Shown here: one piece after another, positions 1-11,987 of the stretch | How the letters are laid out: every line of letters begins with the position of its first letter | Numbering within the stretch: position 1 is the stretch's first letter | Assembly: GCA_000320545.1 (NCBI GenBank) | Contig: ADNK01000773.1 | Coordinates: 41,369 to 105,368, forward strand | DNA length: 64,000 bases | Source: Bigelowiella natans CCMP2755 | Lineage: Eukaryota > Cercozoa > Chlorarachniophyceae | Reading direction: 5' to 3' | Translations under genes and position numbers: made by a program | The notes under the pieces: model-generated | The model's database searches: none | The model's input: only the letters and a program-made list of their open reading frames with translations | What the model was told of the DNA's origin: nothing

Positions 1-100
1 GTAGCCGAGATCTCAAACGGAAATCAAGTCCTTCTCACGACTCGGAACAAACCAGGACATTTCGCCTCGAAAAGTCGGGGATTCTTCACAATGTTTCCAA

Positions 101-3100
101 ATGCAAGATGTCAAGAACAACAACCTTGCTTCCTCATCTTCAAAATCTCGGTTACTGGGAAGAAATGATGACTGTCTACCTGGGTACATACCTTCAGTCG
201 CCGTAAATGGGGCGTCTTCATCCAACACCATCGGCAACATACAGACACACGGTGGAAGCAGCACATCTACCATCAATCGCACGCAAAGCCGAAAATTTGG
301 ACATATCGATGCGTGGGTATTCGATAGAGAATGTTGCATCGAAAAGCTAAAATTCGGCCAACCAAAAGAGAGGTTTCGAGCCGCAGCCTTTATGGTGGTA
401 TATCACCTTCGTCATGTGCTACAACAACCCATGATAAAATATAAATTAATCTATGTCGCATCACGGAGATTTCGGAAGAGAAAGAAGTCCATTTCAAATG
501 GGAACGGATCAATGATGGCACCATGGGTAACAAATAAGAAAATGTGCGCAAAATATCTGCGTGAGGGAAGTCCAATCGAACGCTTTCGTGCCGCAGCATG
601 GATTCATCTTTACCACTCAAAATCCAAGCTTGATCAAATAGCTGTGCATTATAAGGTGTTGTATGTCGCGTCAACGCGAAGAATGAACAAGATGACCAGT
701 ATAAGAAATGGCACAAAAGAGAGTAAAGAAAAACTCATGATTGCTCAGCTGTCTCTACTACAGAGGAAGCACTGGAAACTTGTACGACTTGGACTCGTGG
801 GAAAGCTGAAAAAGGAGATGCAGCAGTCTAGATTCTCTCCGTTCAAACGTGGTGTATACGGCGAAACCTTCTTACATGTTGCCTTGTTATTTAATCAAAT
901 AGAAGTAGCTAAACTACTCGTACGGAAGTACCCCCTTCTGGTCAATGCAATCTACAAAGAATCAACATTCAAAGGCCAGACACCATTGCACATTGCAGTG
1001 ATTCAGGGGAATATAGACATGGTTAAGTTCCTAATTGCGGCGAAAGCTTCTGTCAACGGAGCTCATGCCACGGGTAAGTTCTTCAATCGCCACACAGGAA
1101 CCGTTCATTTTGGCGATACTCCACTTCACTTTGCCGTCTCCACTAACAAGCTGGAAATAGTCAAGTATCTAGTTAAGTGTGGAGCAGATTTGAAGGCCGT
1201 CGACTCGTTCAGATTCACTGTGTTTCATCTTGCGGTGACCTTAGAGCTCCAAGAAATGTACATCTTGCTGGAGAAAGCGGCAAGGAGGAAACACGGGAGA
1301 CATGCCGCGGATGCTTTAATCAACCTCAGGAATGAGGACGGACTTACTGCATTTCAGACTGCCGCAGCGAACGGAAATCATAGGCTTGTTAATTTCTTAA
1401 TTGAACATAGCAAGATAATAGGCTGGCAATGGGGGCCAGTCACCTGCCTTGCTTATCCTGTCAACGATCTAGTGGATGGAGCATTCAGTATCGTTGAAAT
1501 AGCCGTGAGGTGTGGCAATAGCGAGATCTTAGACTTGCCTGTCATAAAGAAGATTCTTCTTAGCAAATGGGAGACTTGCTCCCGAAATGTGTTTATTTCC
1601 TTGGCAATTATAGTTTTCCTTCAGTGCATGCTCCTTACTGCAGGCTTCGTCACCGCCGACTTTGCTATCCCTCTGAACAGAAACAATTATGCAGCTTGTT
1701 TCTACTTAGCTCTCCTCCTTGGAGTGGTCACGAAGATTACGAATATCATACATGAATTTCGCTTACGACAGTTCAGGGAACTCCCAACATCTAAACTTGA
1801 CGTGAACCACTACTTTATGATTATCGATCTGGCTTCGGGGGCATTCAACTTCATTGCTGTTATTAGCCATGCGTTCAACGGACCTAGGAAGTTCGTTACA
1901 ATGATTTCCTCCATCGGCTTGCTGGCCACGTGGGCATATACAATAAAATATCTTCTACAAAGGAAATTTCTGACATTAGTCCTATCGTCCATCTACATTT
2001 TCAAGAAAAATGTAATCGTGTTCATTGGGCTGTTCATCATAATTACCATCGCTCTGTCGGCCCCAGTGGCGAAGTTCCACGGTAGTCATCCATATCATGA
2101 GTGGATCGCAGAATTGACACTCACTGCCACTGGCTTTGGTCCGACTTTCCCGGACGCATTCGAACCTGAGATCGGTTTCGAGTATTATACGGCCTTCATA
2201 TTGTACGGGTTTGTAGTGGTTATTGTGGGACTCAACCTGCTTATCGCCATCATGTCTGATACATACAGCGAAATTTCAGGCCGCAAAGGGGATTTGATTC
2301 ACATCCAGCTTCTTGCTGATTACACACTTGAGATGGAGCATCTATATTCTCTCTTTAGCCCGTAATCAGCATACACACATATTTGCATGAGAAAACGGAG
2401 AGATGGATAGACAGACAGATCATTTGATGTGCTATGTGACGACGGCAATGATTTTAGAATGATGGAACATGACACAACTGATGAAACAGCAGCATTCTGC
2501 AATCGTCTCTTCTCCTCGTCCTTCTCCTGCCCCCATTTCCTACTTATACTGTGTGCTCATATACAAGACATAATAACTTTTTATGCAACAATGTTGAGAG
2601 TCTGTACCCAACCAAGTAGGTCACATATTTACATGTGGTACGCGTGTTTGGATGTGATATTCGTCGATCTTTACCTGCTTGATCACCTTCAATGACGCTC
2701 ACCTATCTTGCTCCCTTATTCTTTATTCTCTCTCTTAAATAGGGTCCCGAAAATAGGAAAATTAGCCACTGAGCAAGGCATACCTACTCGTAACCCGGAT
2801 CTTCGCGTCATGACAATGCTCGTCAAATCAGATAAGCGGGATAAGAAAGATAAAGATGAGCAGACTTCAATCTTTGATCGAAAGAGAAAGAAATACGCGG
2901 ACTATAGCAAGCACTTGACTAACCTTGAACAAAAAATGGAGATTCTTCAAGAGCAAGTATCGAATTTGTCCATGCTCTTGCGGCAAAGAGTCAATCCTGC
3001 CGTTTCTATACCTACGGATGATACTGGGGAAGTCTATAAAGAAGTAAAACACTTCTCTGATGCTGCTATTGGTTTGTCGCTGGGAGATAGGAAGACAGAA

Positions 3101-3193
3101 AAGAAGAAAGATCATTCAGAATACATTGGGAAGAAATTGACGGCTGGTGAGCCTGCAGGGAAGGACAAAAAACTGCAGCCGCAACCTCGCTAG
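101..3193 (+). CDS. TRPV-like ankyrin cation channel with C-terminal coiled coil
   Basis: Probable plasma- or ciliary-membrane cation channel of the TRP superfamily. The first exon encodes 754 codons. Ankyrin repeats span about residues 250-440 and include a GKFFN...FGDTPLHFA stretch that resembles the TRPV finger-loop ankyrin region. A KWETCSRNVF linker leads into membrane segments at about 495-520, 530-550, 570-592, 597-620 and 632-655, then a pore region and S6 with LNLLIAIMSDTY. Residues 71-124 and 141-197 are two copies of one module with the shared core ERFRAAA. The TAA at 2,363 is probably intronic: a GTAATC donor at 2,362 pairs with a polypyrimidine AG acceptor ending at 2,742, and joining restores the frame, giving about 903 residues ending in a Lys-rich coiled coil. 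The window opens with an AG four bases in, so an upstream exon is possible. The channel family is secure; the ion and stimulus are unknown. Confidence 0.88.
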
Positions 3194-3997
3194 CTCGCCA
3201 CGACGAAAGGCACACCAAACGTTTTCTGCTAATCTGTCCTCCTGGCAGGATCAATGGGACTTGAAGGAAGTTGCATTTATACGAAAACGGCGATGCTTTC
3301 AGTCTATCTACCTGCCTCGACAATGTATATCATGCTGCGCGCGTGCTGGCCGGACATGCGACGCGCGATGATGACACGGTTTCGATTTCGATCGCTTTGT
3401 GCATGATGAATGATCGTTTCGCAAACCATGCTGCATGCTAGCATGCTTTACGTGCGCTGCGTGCCATCACTCACTCCTGTCCTCTGCCAATCGAATGTAA
3501 CGAGCTCAAGTGCTCGCGGTCGATCAGATTTGCAGAACACGGGGCTCAAATCTATCATGTCTTTTTCAATGACTAATGTCGGACCAAACCACAAGGGCAC
3601 ACGAATTTGTTTCGCAACCACCACATGCACATGCATCGGGCACATTGCAAATCACCCAACAGTCTACATCGTCCTTTCATCTATTTTGACAATATTTCGT
3701 GGATGACATGCGGCTTTGCGCTGCAATCCATGCTGCGTCCATCAATTTTGTTCACCGTCATCGTCATCGTCATCGTCATCATCTTCGTCACCAAATGTGA
3801 AGATCTCTTCCGACGCCTGATACTCACTTGTCCCTGCAAGGTTTACTCTAGACCGTACATTCTGAGTGATGAATGAAGTCATCAAAATGAGAAATTTGCA
3901 ACTGCGTCAAGATTATCATGAGAACAGAAACATGCTTCGGAATCTTGGACGTATTATAACGATATCAACCCATAGGTTTTCGCTTGTGATATCTTAT

Positions 3998-3999
<2 letters not shown>

Positions 4000-4036
<37 letters not shown>

Positions 4037-4060
4037 TGTGTGTGTGTGTGTGTGTGTGTT
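4000..4060. repeat. Compound (CT)n(GT)n microsatellite
   Basis: About 16 CT units run directly into about 13 GT units with a short TTT junction. It lies in the spacer downstream of the channel gene. Confidence 0.95.
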
Positions 4061-4393
4061 CAAGCACTAACTACTGTTGCAGTAGTAGCTACAGCTACTA
4101 CTATTACTTCTATTACTGACTTTAAATTACCGTTTTCATGGGAGGAAGAATTGATTGCTTCTCATGGTTTTGAGTGGCCTTTTTGCCACTCCCCCCGCGA
4201 CGGCTACTACTATTTACTTCAATGTTGATGGGTGTGGCACGATGCGATCTTTCAAAGACTGCTCGTCTGGCCTTATATTCCTCTTGGTGTCTGAAAAGAG
4301 AATTACACCAAGATAGTTATTGATTGTAGGCAGCCTGCAGTTGCACGTTGTCTTGCAATTCTCTGTCTATTCCTCTTATTCCTTCATGATGTG

Positions 4394-4394
4394 G

Positions 4395-4429
<35 letters not shown>

Positions 4430-4430
4430 A
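4394..4430. repeat. (AGT)n trinucleotide array
   Basis: About twelve AGT units immediately beyond the inferred stop codon of the minus-strand gene, so it probably lies in its 3' untranslated or flanking region. Confidence 0.9.
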
Positions 4431-4441
4431 TAGCATTGGTA

Positions 4442-5767
4442 TTAAAATTGTTGTTGTTTGGTCTTGTAGTACAAATGCATTTCGTATCTCGGAATGCCAT
4501 CCACCGTCGCCGGATCAACGTCAACCCCTGTAAGCGACACCCGTGTACCTGAAACATCATTGGTAAATTGCGTGTGCCATTGGTAAATTGCGTGTGCCGA
4601 CGAGGAGGATACGTGTATGATGAGGCTGATAGTGCTGAATGGAAGCCTCGTTAAAATGACTGAACCGAAGATGTGGTTACAGTCATGCAATAATGTCCTT
4701 TAAGCATTATTACGCTAATGCCATCAGAAAGGTTGATTGGTTATCAAGCCCAGGATGAATGGATGCATATAAAGTCTATATTGTTTTTACTCTGGTAGCA
4801 CTTGCTAAGCACGTATATATTTGATGTTGTTGAACGACGATCACGATTCTGCGCTACTTCTACTACTGCTACTACTACTACTCTTCCCCCTGCGTGCACG
4901 ATGATGTTTATTCGTATTAATAATAACAATGAGAAGAAAAGCAGTACCAGTGTTCTCTCGGACATGGTTGAGGTTCGTAAGGGCCTTGACGATCTGGACT
5001 GACGTTGCATCGAATCCCTACCACCATTACACCATCATCACCATCACCATCACCATCACCATCACCATCCTTGTTGCGTTGGTTCCAGGGCATAGCGACA
5101 GCAACATCACAGGATTGGGAGCGTCCAAAGCGGTTATTTTCCACGTAAGAGAGAATTCATCACCTTTTTCTGTTTCCAATAAGCTTTGTAGGCCTTTGCA
5201 AGCTCAGCATGAGCAGATTGAAGCTGCGCCTGAATGATCGACATAGAATGTGACTATTTAATGGTGGTGGAGGGGAGTGTTCGGATGCTACCAAAATATA
5301 TGACGCCAGCCAATGTGATATCGTCATCATCATCATTATCATCATCATCAACAACAACAACAACAAAAACTGACCAAATCACGCTCTACATTGAGCGGTA
5401 TTCCAGCCCTCGACGCTGCATCGGCAAGCTTCCTGTAATTGAGTTGGAACAACATTGTGAGTCAGCAGAGCAGAGAGCAGAGAGCAGAGCAGCAGTATGG
5501 AAGTCCCAACCCTTTAAGGGACACCTATCCCCACACCAGAGAGAAAGACATAGACACCGTCGCCAGCAGCGACAAAGAGCACGGAGGACCTTCTCCATCT
5601 GTTGTTCTTTTCCAGCTGGTTGTACAAACGCACTTGCCTAAAGAGTAGTAGTAGAAGAAGAAGAAGAAGAAGTAGTAGTAGTAATAAAGCCAAATCAACG
5701 AATCGATGATCAATTCAGTGCAGGTGATAATGGTGATGGTGGTCATGATATCTAGGACGACGACGAC

Positions 5768-5801
<34 letters not shown>

Positions 5802-6054
5802 GTGACCGATTTCTTCTACCTGTCTCGCAATTCGAAGTGCAGCTCAGTATCTCGTCGGTAGTTCAATGATCTCCACCACTTTAAAATTAATGGAGACGAA
5901 TATAAAAATGTACATATACATTCTCATATCGCTATCAACCACGGGAGTCATCACCCTCATCATCATCGTCGTCGTTGTTAGTATTTATATAAACTATTAT
6001 AGCTACTCATGAGAAGAGTGATGAAGAAAACAGTTAGTAGCATTCTCAGCAGCA

Positions 6055-6089
<35 letters not shown>

Positions 6090-6485
6090 ACCGTGGTCTC
6101 TGGGCTTAACACGTCGATAGTGTTAAGCTCCTGTGCAGGCAGAAGCCAAAGAACAATCACACCACAGTGAAGACCAAACAAGAACATCGAATCATCAGCA
6201 AATTCAAGGACTCCTCAATACAACACACACCAAACAAGATACCCCACCGGCTCAAATTGAAGAGAGAAACTAACAAAAAACGGTGAATCGTGTTCATCAC
6301 CTGCGCGGTTCTGTCTTCCACAAGAACTTTCGATTTTGATTTTCTGTCGTCATATGATAGTAGCCAACATATTGTTATATCATGAATGTATGCGAAGATG
6401 CTTAGATGGATAATCTATTCTCCCCTCCCAAATCATCATCATCATCATTATCATCGTCTACTAGCTGGTTGGGTTATTCGTTATT

Positions 6486-6527
<42 letters not shown>

Positions 6528-6606
6528 CGCTGGATCTAAAGCTGGGAGCTGGGGTTCTTTGAAGTGCTTCGAGTGCATAGCCTGATGGACAGAAAACAAA
6601 TGATGC

Positions 6607-6675
<69 letters not shown>

Positions 6676-6894
6676 TATTATGAGCAAGCGAATTGTTCGG
6701 TGAAAAAGAAGGAAAAGAAGAATATGCTTTCGTGGTAGTCGTAGCTTGTAGGAGTAGGGGTCCTCAATGAGGAGGCAATGGTAGTAGATCGATCGGTTAC
6801 TACTACATCGTAAGTTGAGTTGTTCTCGTAATCATCCCTTCTAAGCCCAGATAAGACAGCACGAATGGCAGGTTGCATCTCGGCACTTTTCTGC

Positions 6895-6926
<32 letters not shown>

Positions 6927-7309
6927 ATGGTGCTGCTGCTGCTGCTGGTATGAGTGCGAGAGATCATGCTTTATCACGGTAAACAGGGTAAAAGCAAGAA
7001 GAGAAGAAAGACAACAAGATAGATCAGAGAAATATCAATTACGATGATTTCATGTGAATAGTAAGTGGAGAATCTACTATATCACCTTTGTTCTCTGCTT
7101 ATCTCCACCGTCACCTCTCCCTCCTTTCATCTCCTCGTCAAATAGTAGTCCGCACACCAGCCGTTGCCGCTGAAGTGGGAGGGGTAGAAATTAAAAACGG
7201 GGGGAGGGGGGGGGGATAGTGAGTGAGATATGTCTCTAGATGATGGGGAGAGTGCTGAGTAGAACTTTTAAGAAGAAAGTGGTGATTGAGCGGTTGCTCA
7301 CTCATGCTA

Positions 7310-7353
<44 letters not shown>

Positions 7354-9150
7354 ACAAGACGAAGAAAAACAAGAACAAGACTGCTCGATGTCCTATGTAC
7401 TAAGGTACCAAGCTGATATTCCGTGCTCCTCCTCCTCCTCCACCGCCTCCTCCTCCTGCTCCCGCCCCCCCTAGTCCTGGTCTTCGATCGTTTTTTTTGT
7501 TATTAAAGTTCTGTCGGAACGCTTGCTTCTCAGCTTCTGAGAGCGTGTAGTGCGGTCCCAAGTCCGGTAGTTCAAATGCAGGATCCGGCTTCTCGCTGGG
7601 GGGGAGGAAGATGGGGAGGAGGAAGAGAGGGAGAGCAATCAATAAACAAACCCCTATCAGCAGGGGGGGGGGGGGGAGATGGGGTAAATTTATGATTCTA
7701 TCATCATTATAATCTTCGTCTTCTTCTTTTTGATGATGATGATGGCAACGACGATAGATGATAATCATTATCATCATCATATGTTTGCAAACAGTCGTCA
7801 TTCAGACCCTTCTTGATAGGGTGGCAGCTGTCGTAGCCTCAACACATCTGTGGTAGTAGCAGCAGTATGAAGAAGAAGAAGAAGAAGAAGATGATGATGA
7901 TGAGAACAATAATGCTGATGATGCTCATTATAGCAGCCTATTAAATGATGGCGATATAAGCGGCTATGAGGCGAGTTGTAGGCGTAAATGCAGAGTTCTT
8001 CCTTACTTTCTATTATCTGCGGAGTGGGGTACTTAAAGTAAGAATCCCATGCCTCCCACAAACCTTTGAGAAGAAGAAGAAGAAGAAAAAAAGGTAAAGA
8101 GAGGAGGAGGAAGAAGGAGGGGAAGAAGGAGATTGATGACGAGGAGAATATTGCAACGTTACAGCTGATTGTCCAGAATTGAGAACACATTTGTTGAAAA
8201 CTACACTATTGCCAATATCATCCTTTTATATATATTAGCCAAGCTGTTGTTGGTATTGCTACTTTTCGGAGTCCATGTTGAACGTGATTTCTTGTTTTTA
8301 TCCTTCTTCTTCGTAATAGGCTTGTCTTCGTCCTGCAGATAAATAAATAACATACACGTTCATCATCAACATCAGCAGCATCCTTCCTTACACAATGCCA
8401 TGCCCTACGGCGGTGAGGTTGAGTCGGAAGGTAGACAAACATACGATGCCGTCAGCACCGCTACCACCACCATCACCACCATCATCATCACCATCACATA
8501 GTTGACAAAAAAAAGTAATAGCACTTGTCATCATGATTTGTTGTATCCACCATTGCTCTGCTATCTGAGGCTTGGTCCTTGCTTTTGTCGGTCTTTCCAT
8601 CGTTCAACCATTGAGTGGCCTGCAAATCAAATATGATTTATAGCAGCAACAACAACATTCAATAATGGTAGAGATTATAAAGGAGGAGGAGGAGGAGGAG
8701 GAAGAAGAAGGAAAAAAAATCAGAAAGAAAAAAGAAAGACGCACACTTTGGATCAGAGAAACTAGAAGGAGAAGAAGGAGGAGGAGGAGGAGGAGGAGGA
8801 CGACGACGACGATCTAAATCTGTCATCATCGATGTTTTCTCTCCAAAAAGACTCTTTCTCGCTATTTTGCGCAAATTGTCTTTTCATAAGCGCACATCTT
8901 CTCAGATCGAAAAGAAAACAAAAACTGCTTGATGCTACTACTGACCATTTTGTTCTCCATTTCTATCTGGTGAGCACTCATGGCTTTCTTCACAGTCTCC
9001 GAGACGTCAACTTCCTCTATTTATCAGAAGTCAATGTTGATTTTATCAAGTGATGGTGGAACTCAGGACTCACTAAAGGCCATACGTGTTATTATAAATG
9101 TACATTATTTGGTGAGTGCCATGATCTAACATATTTGTATGTTATATAAT

Positions 9151-9187
<37 letters not shown>

Positions 9188-9574
9188 TATCATCAAATAG
9201 ATATATAATTAATCTCACGTATCATGGACAGCAGCTGCTTGGCCGAGAGTATCTCAACATTTGATGTTTTCTCGCTCTCTGTCGGACAAAGAACAGTTGT
9301 AAGTAAAATAGTAGAAGCAGCAGCAGCAATCCACATGATCATCATCATTCTTCCATTACACCTTTTGTAGGAGGAGGACCACAACACGGGTTCTCCCCAT
9401 CTAGCTACCAATTCTTCATAATTAGTTCAAATATTTTCGCCGCCATTCTTCTTCTTCATCATCATCATCATTACTATTAGCATCATTATTATCATTTACG
9501 CTGTAGCACACGAACGGGTGTCGTTTTACCAGGAATCACTCTCATCAGCTTCTCTTGGATTTTCAATCCCTGAG

Positions 9575-9605
<31 letters not shown>

Positions 9606-11834
9606 CAGAGGAAGAAGAAGAAGTAGTAGTAGCAGTAGTAGCAGAAAGAATGATGTTGTGCATATAGTGAGATGTGATACGATCGAGATATGATAACTTT
9701 TCCATGCTCAGTAGTAGATGAAGTAGCAACAAGCACTCCATGTTCTCAAGAATAATAATAATAATTAAAATAATAATAATCATCATCATATAGGCCAAGG
9801 AAGACCCCCAAGCCCTGGCTGCTACAAACACACTAAGAGAGAGCGGCTAACAGCGTGTACTCATCAAGAGCGTAATGGTGCGCCATTATGATGAGGTGTC
9901 GTACCCTTTCCTTAGCAGCTTTCAGCATATTCTGCAATTCCACCAACGCTGTTGACAATTCCTAGTAGCAACACGAATTGACGAATCGATTCATATGGTG
10001 TGCGTGTTGGGGGGAGGGGGGGGGGGGGGGTTGAACACGTGACGGAGCTACCGTATCCTGTTTGATCTCAGCCTTATAACTGCTACCTCTCCCATGCTTG
10101 TTATTCTTATTTTCGTTGTTGTTGTTGTTGTCGTCGTTGTTGCAGTATCATCTACCTCTACATCTAAATCTACTTATGCATCACAGGCAATTGTGTTTAT
10201 GATTATCATCATTATTATGATCATCATGAGCAGTTGTAGTAGTAGCAGCAGCAGTAGTAGTGGTAGTGGTAGTAGTAGTAGCAGTAGGACCTCTAGTGAT
10301 AGGTTGTCTAGATTCTTCCTTCCACGGTCAGTCACAAGCTTGAGGCTGGGGGTCGGTTCAAGCGAGAACAGCTACGTGGCCGTTGGCGCATCATCATCAT
10401 CATCATCATCATCAGCGTCATCGTCGTCGTCGTAGAGCAAGCAGTAGCAGCCGTAGTTGTTGCGGTAATAGAGGGGTAGAATAATAACAAGACACAATAT
10501 TGTCAGCCGAGGAAAGAGGGAGATAATTTAATTTAAAGGAAGAAAGAAAGAGATTTGAGAGGAGGAGGAGGAGGAGGAGGAGGGGGGAGGTCCTTTTTCT
10601 TATGGATGGCGGTTGGTTTATGAGTGGGAACTGCACGATGTTTGTGGTCGATGCTGCAGTGTGAGTAAGTAGTAACCTTGATGTCAAAGTTGGTTATTTC
10701 ATTTCTCACTGCTCGCTCTATCTGTCTCTCGCTCTCGACGGAAGATCCTGATGTGCACACGATGCGGATGATGGAAGTACGAAATTAGCAATACTATTCC
10801 TGGCGCATAATTAGTGGCTTCGTTCTTAAAAACAACATATCCATGATTTTCTAAGTAACCTCTGTCAAGAGGAGGCATATTTGAATATCTGCCACTTTGT
10901 GCACCTACTAGCATATTTATGCACTGCATCGGCTGCTGTTCAGAATATGGAAGGGGGAGGGAAGCTTGATGGGAGCAAGCTCTTTGCTTGATGACCACAC
11001 CACGTTTTTATTTCTGTACGACTACATAGTTGCAAGAGTACGTTGCACTTAATGGAACCGTACCTCCTCGTCGTTCTGCCTTCGTCAAACCTTCGACGCC
11101 CAAGAATTTGCATCGGCTTGGGGTGCGGCTGTGCACAAAGATAGATCGTTGTCAGGTAAACTTCTTATTACACCTTTGGCATCTTACTAGATGATGAGTG
11201 GTGGTGGATATTGATCAAGGTCGTTGTTCGACAGACCTCAATCTCTTCAGCCTGATCTTGATAGGCGCCCCCCCCCCGATATTGTACATTTGAAAACCTC
11301 CCGACAGCAATCGAGGCATATTATCCACCTCCTTTATGTCGAAACCGCCGCTAGGTATCAATGGTGGAGAGCCCGTATCCTCGGGAAGTAATGACCCATC
11401 TGTTTATTATCACAATAATTCATCCATCCGTCCTCAGACTACTCGTAAGATGATCGTCCATCCCAAGTGAATCATATCATGTACATGTAATTTTTGCAGC
11501 GACAACCTGAAAAGCCTGCATCCCGCAAGTGCTCCCGACGCTTGGCCTCAGAGCTTCTGTTAACAATAAACAAAATAATTAATTATTCTACATCTTATCT
11601 TCAGCCCTCCTTCTCCTCCCTCCTTACACCGCAGCAACGGAAAGAAAACGTGTTTGTGACTAACCTTGTTGTTCGACGTCCTCTTCCACCAACATTATCT
11701 GATATTCCAGATGATGTCCCAGCAGCACTTCCATCCTTCTCGTCTGGATTCAACCAATCGTCATCCAATACCCCATCTCTTTCACCCTCAGTTCCGGGCA
11801 ACAGCCGTCCTATCTTGCTGCTGTCATCAGCCAT
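4442..11834 (-). CDS. Many-exon gene of uncertain identity; C-terminal helices resemble ADA3
   Basis: A long spliced gene with at least twenty short exons, most too small to appear as long open frames. The first coding exon is 11,665-11,834, starting at ATG 11,834 with MADDSSKIGRLLPG and ending in a GTTAGT donor. It joins in phase to 11,507-11,556 (EAKRREHLRDAGFS). Other clear exons encode ERQIERAVRNEITNF (near 10,700), ELSTALVELQNMLKAAKER (near 9,920), DEDKPITKKKDK (near 8,310), RSTWTPK|SLWEAWDSYF, LPDLGPHYTLSEAEKQ (near 7,540), a poly-Gln/His exon (near 6,920), ELNTIDVLSPETT, WWRSLNYRRDTELHFELRD and RQVRLYNQLEKNNRWRR, which join with matching phases. The last exon ends DGIPRYEMHLYYKTKQQQF. 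The C-terminal coiled-coil region and the PHYT motif recall the SAGA adaptor ADA3, but the protein is longer than usual ADA3 and I hold this loosely. Introns are packed with trinucleotide arrays. Confidence 0.6.
4558..4597. repeat. 20-bp perfect tandem duplication
   Basis: Two adjacent identical 20-bp copies beginning CATTGGTAAATTG, in the intron just upstream of the last exon of the minus-strand gene. Confidence 0.95.
5758..5802. repeat. (GAC)n/(GAT)n array in an intron
   Basis: Four GAC-type units followed by about eleven GAT units, inside an intron of the 4,442-11,834 minus-strand gene just downstream of an exon donor. Confidence 0.9.
6487..6523. repeat. (TA)n microsatellite
   Basis: About seventeen TA units immediately beyond the donor of a minus-strand exon (about 6,525-6,575) of the 4,442-11,834 gene. 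Confidence 0.95.
6609..6669. repeat. Compound (CA)n(TA)n microsatellite
   Basis: About sixteen CA units followed by about fourteen TA units, upstream (in minus-strand sense) of the same short exon, so that exon is bracketed by two TA tracts. Confidence 0.95.
6893..6947 (-). repeat. CAG/CAT coding repeat encoding poly-Gln/His
   Basis: CTG/GTG/GAT units on the plus strand read as CAG/CAC/CAT on the minus strand, in frame within a coding exon of the 4,442-11,834 gene. They encode about five Gln, five His, then nine Gln. Flanking codons (HDLSHSY before, KSAEMQPAIRAVL after) keep the frame open. Confidence 0.75.
7312..7350. repeat. (GA)n microsatellite
   Basis: About nineteen GA units in an intron of the 4,442-11,834 gene. 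As minus-strand CT it forms a pyrimidine tract. Confidence 0.95.
9152..9184. repeat. (TA)n microsatellite
   Basis: About sixteen TA units in an intron of the 4,442-11,834 gene. Confidence 0.95.
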
Positions 11835-11987
11835 AATCTCGGCGAGAATGTCTGCAGCAATTGAAATGCTGTTGTTAAAAGTGCCCTACTCTGTCTCATG
11901 AATGCGGAAAGTGATGTTGGGTATGTAAAAAGCCGGTTGAAAACAAATATACAAAGACGAAGTGTTCGGCAACAATTATACCATCCA
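11835..11987. promoter_or_regulatory. Short divergent spacer, probable bidirectional promoter
   Basis: Only 153 bp separate the start codon of the minus-strand gene (11,834) from that of the BSD-protein gene (11,988). No TATA-like element stands out. A minus-strand AG acceptor-like site near 11,850 means the minus gene could instead begin farther upstream, which would make the promoters overlap. Confidence 0.45.

Larger units (their letters stand above)
3194..4441. other. Convergent 3' spacer between the TRPV-like gene and the minus-strand gene
   Basis: No supported coding exon is seen. The proximal half is rich in GCATGC-type words and holds a perfect 14-bp palindrome at 3,433-3,446 made of two GCATGC copies joined by TA. 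The distal half has a compound CT/GT microsatellite at about 4,000-4,060 and an AGT array at about 4,394-4,430. Open frames here overlap simple repeats and look fortuitous. Confidence 0.7.

Noticed and set aside
2429..2695. 88-codon plus-strand open frame
   Set aside because: It lies inside the intron between the two exons of the TRPV-like channel, and its end runs into the pyrimidine tract.
10094..10435. Ser-rich plus-strand open frame
   Set aside because: It is a translation of GTT, AGT and TCA microsatellites lying over introns of the minus-strand gene.
4390..10610. Regular repeats considered as a CRISPR-like or satellite array
   Set aside because: They are simple trinucleotide and dinucleotide microsatellites with no unique spacers of even length.
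11494..11901. 135-codon plus-strand open frame
   Set aside because: It is antisense to the first exons of the minus-strand gene (MADDSSKIGRLLPG...), which have a start, a proper donor and in-phase continuation.
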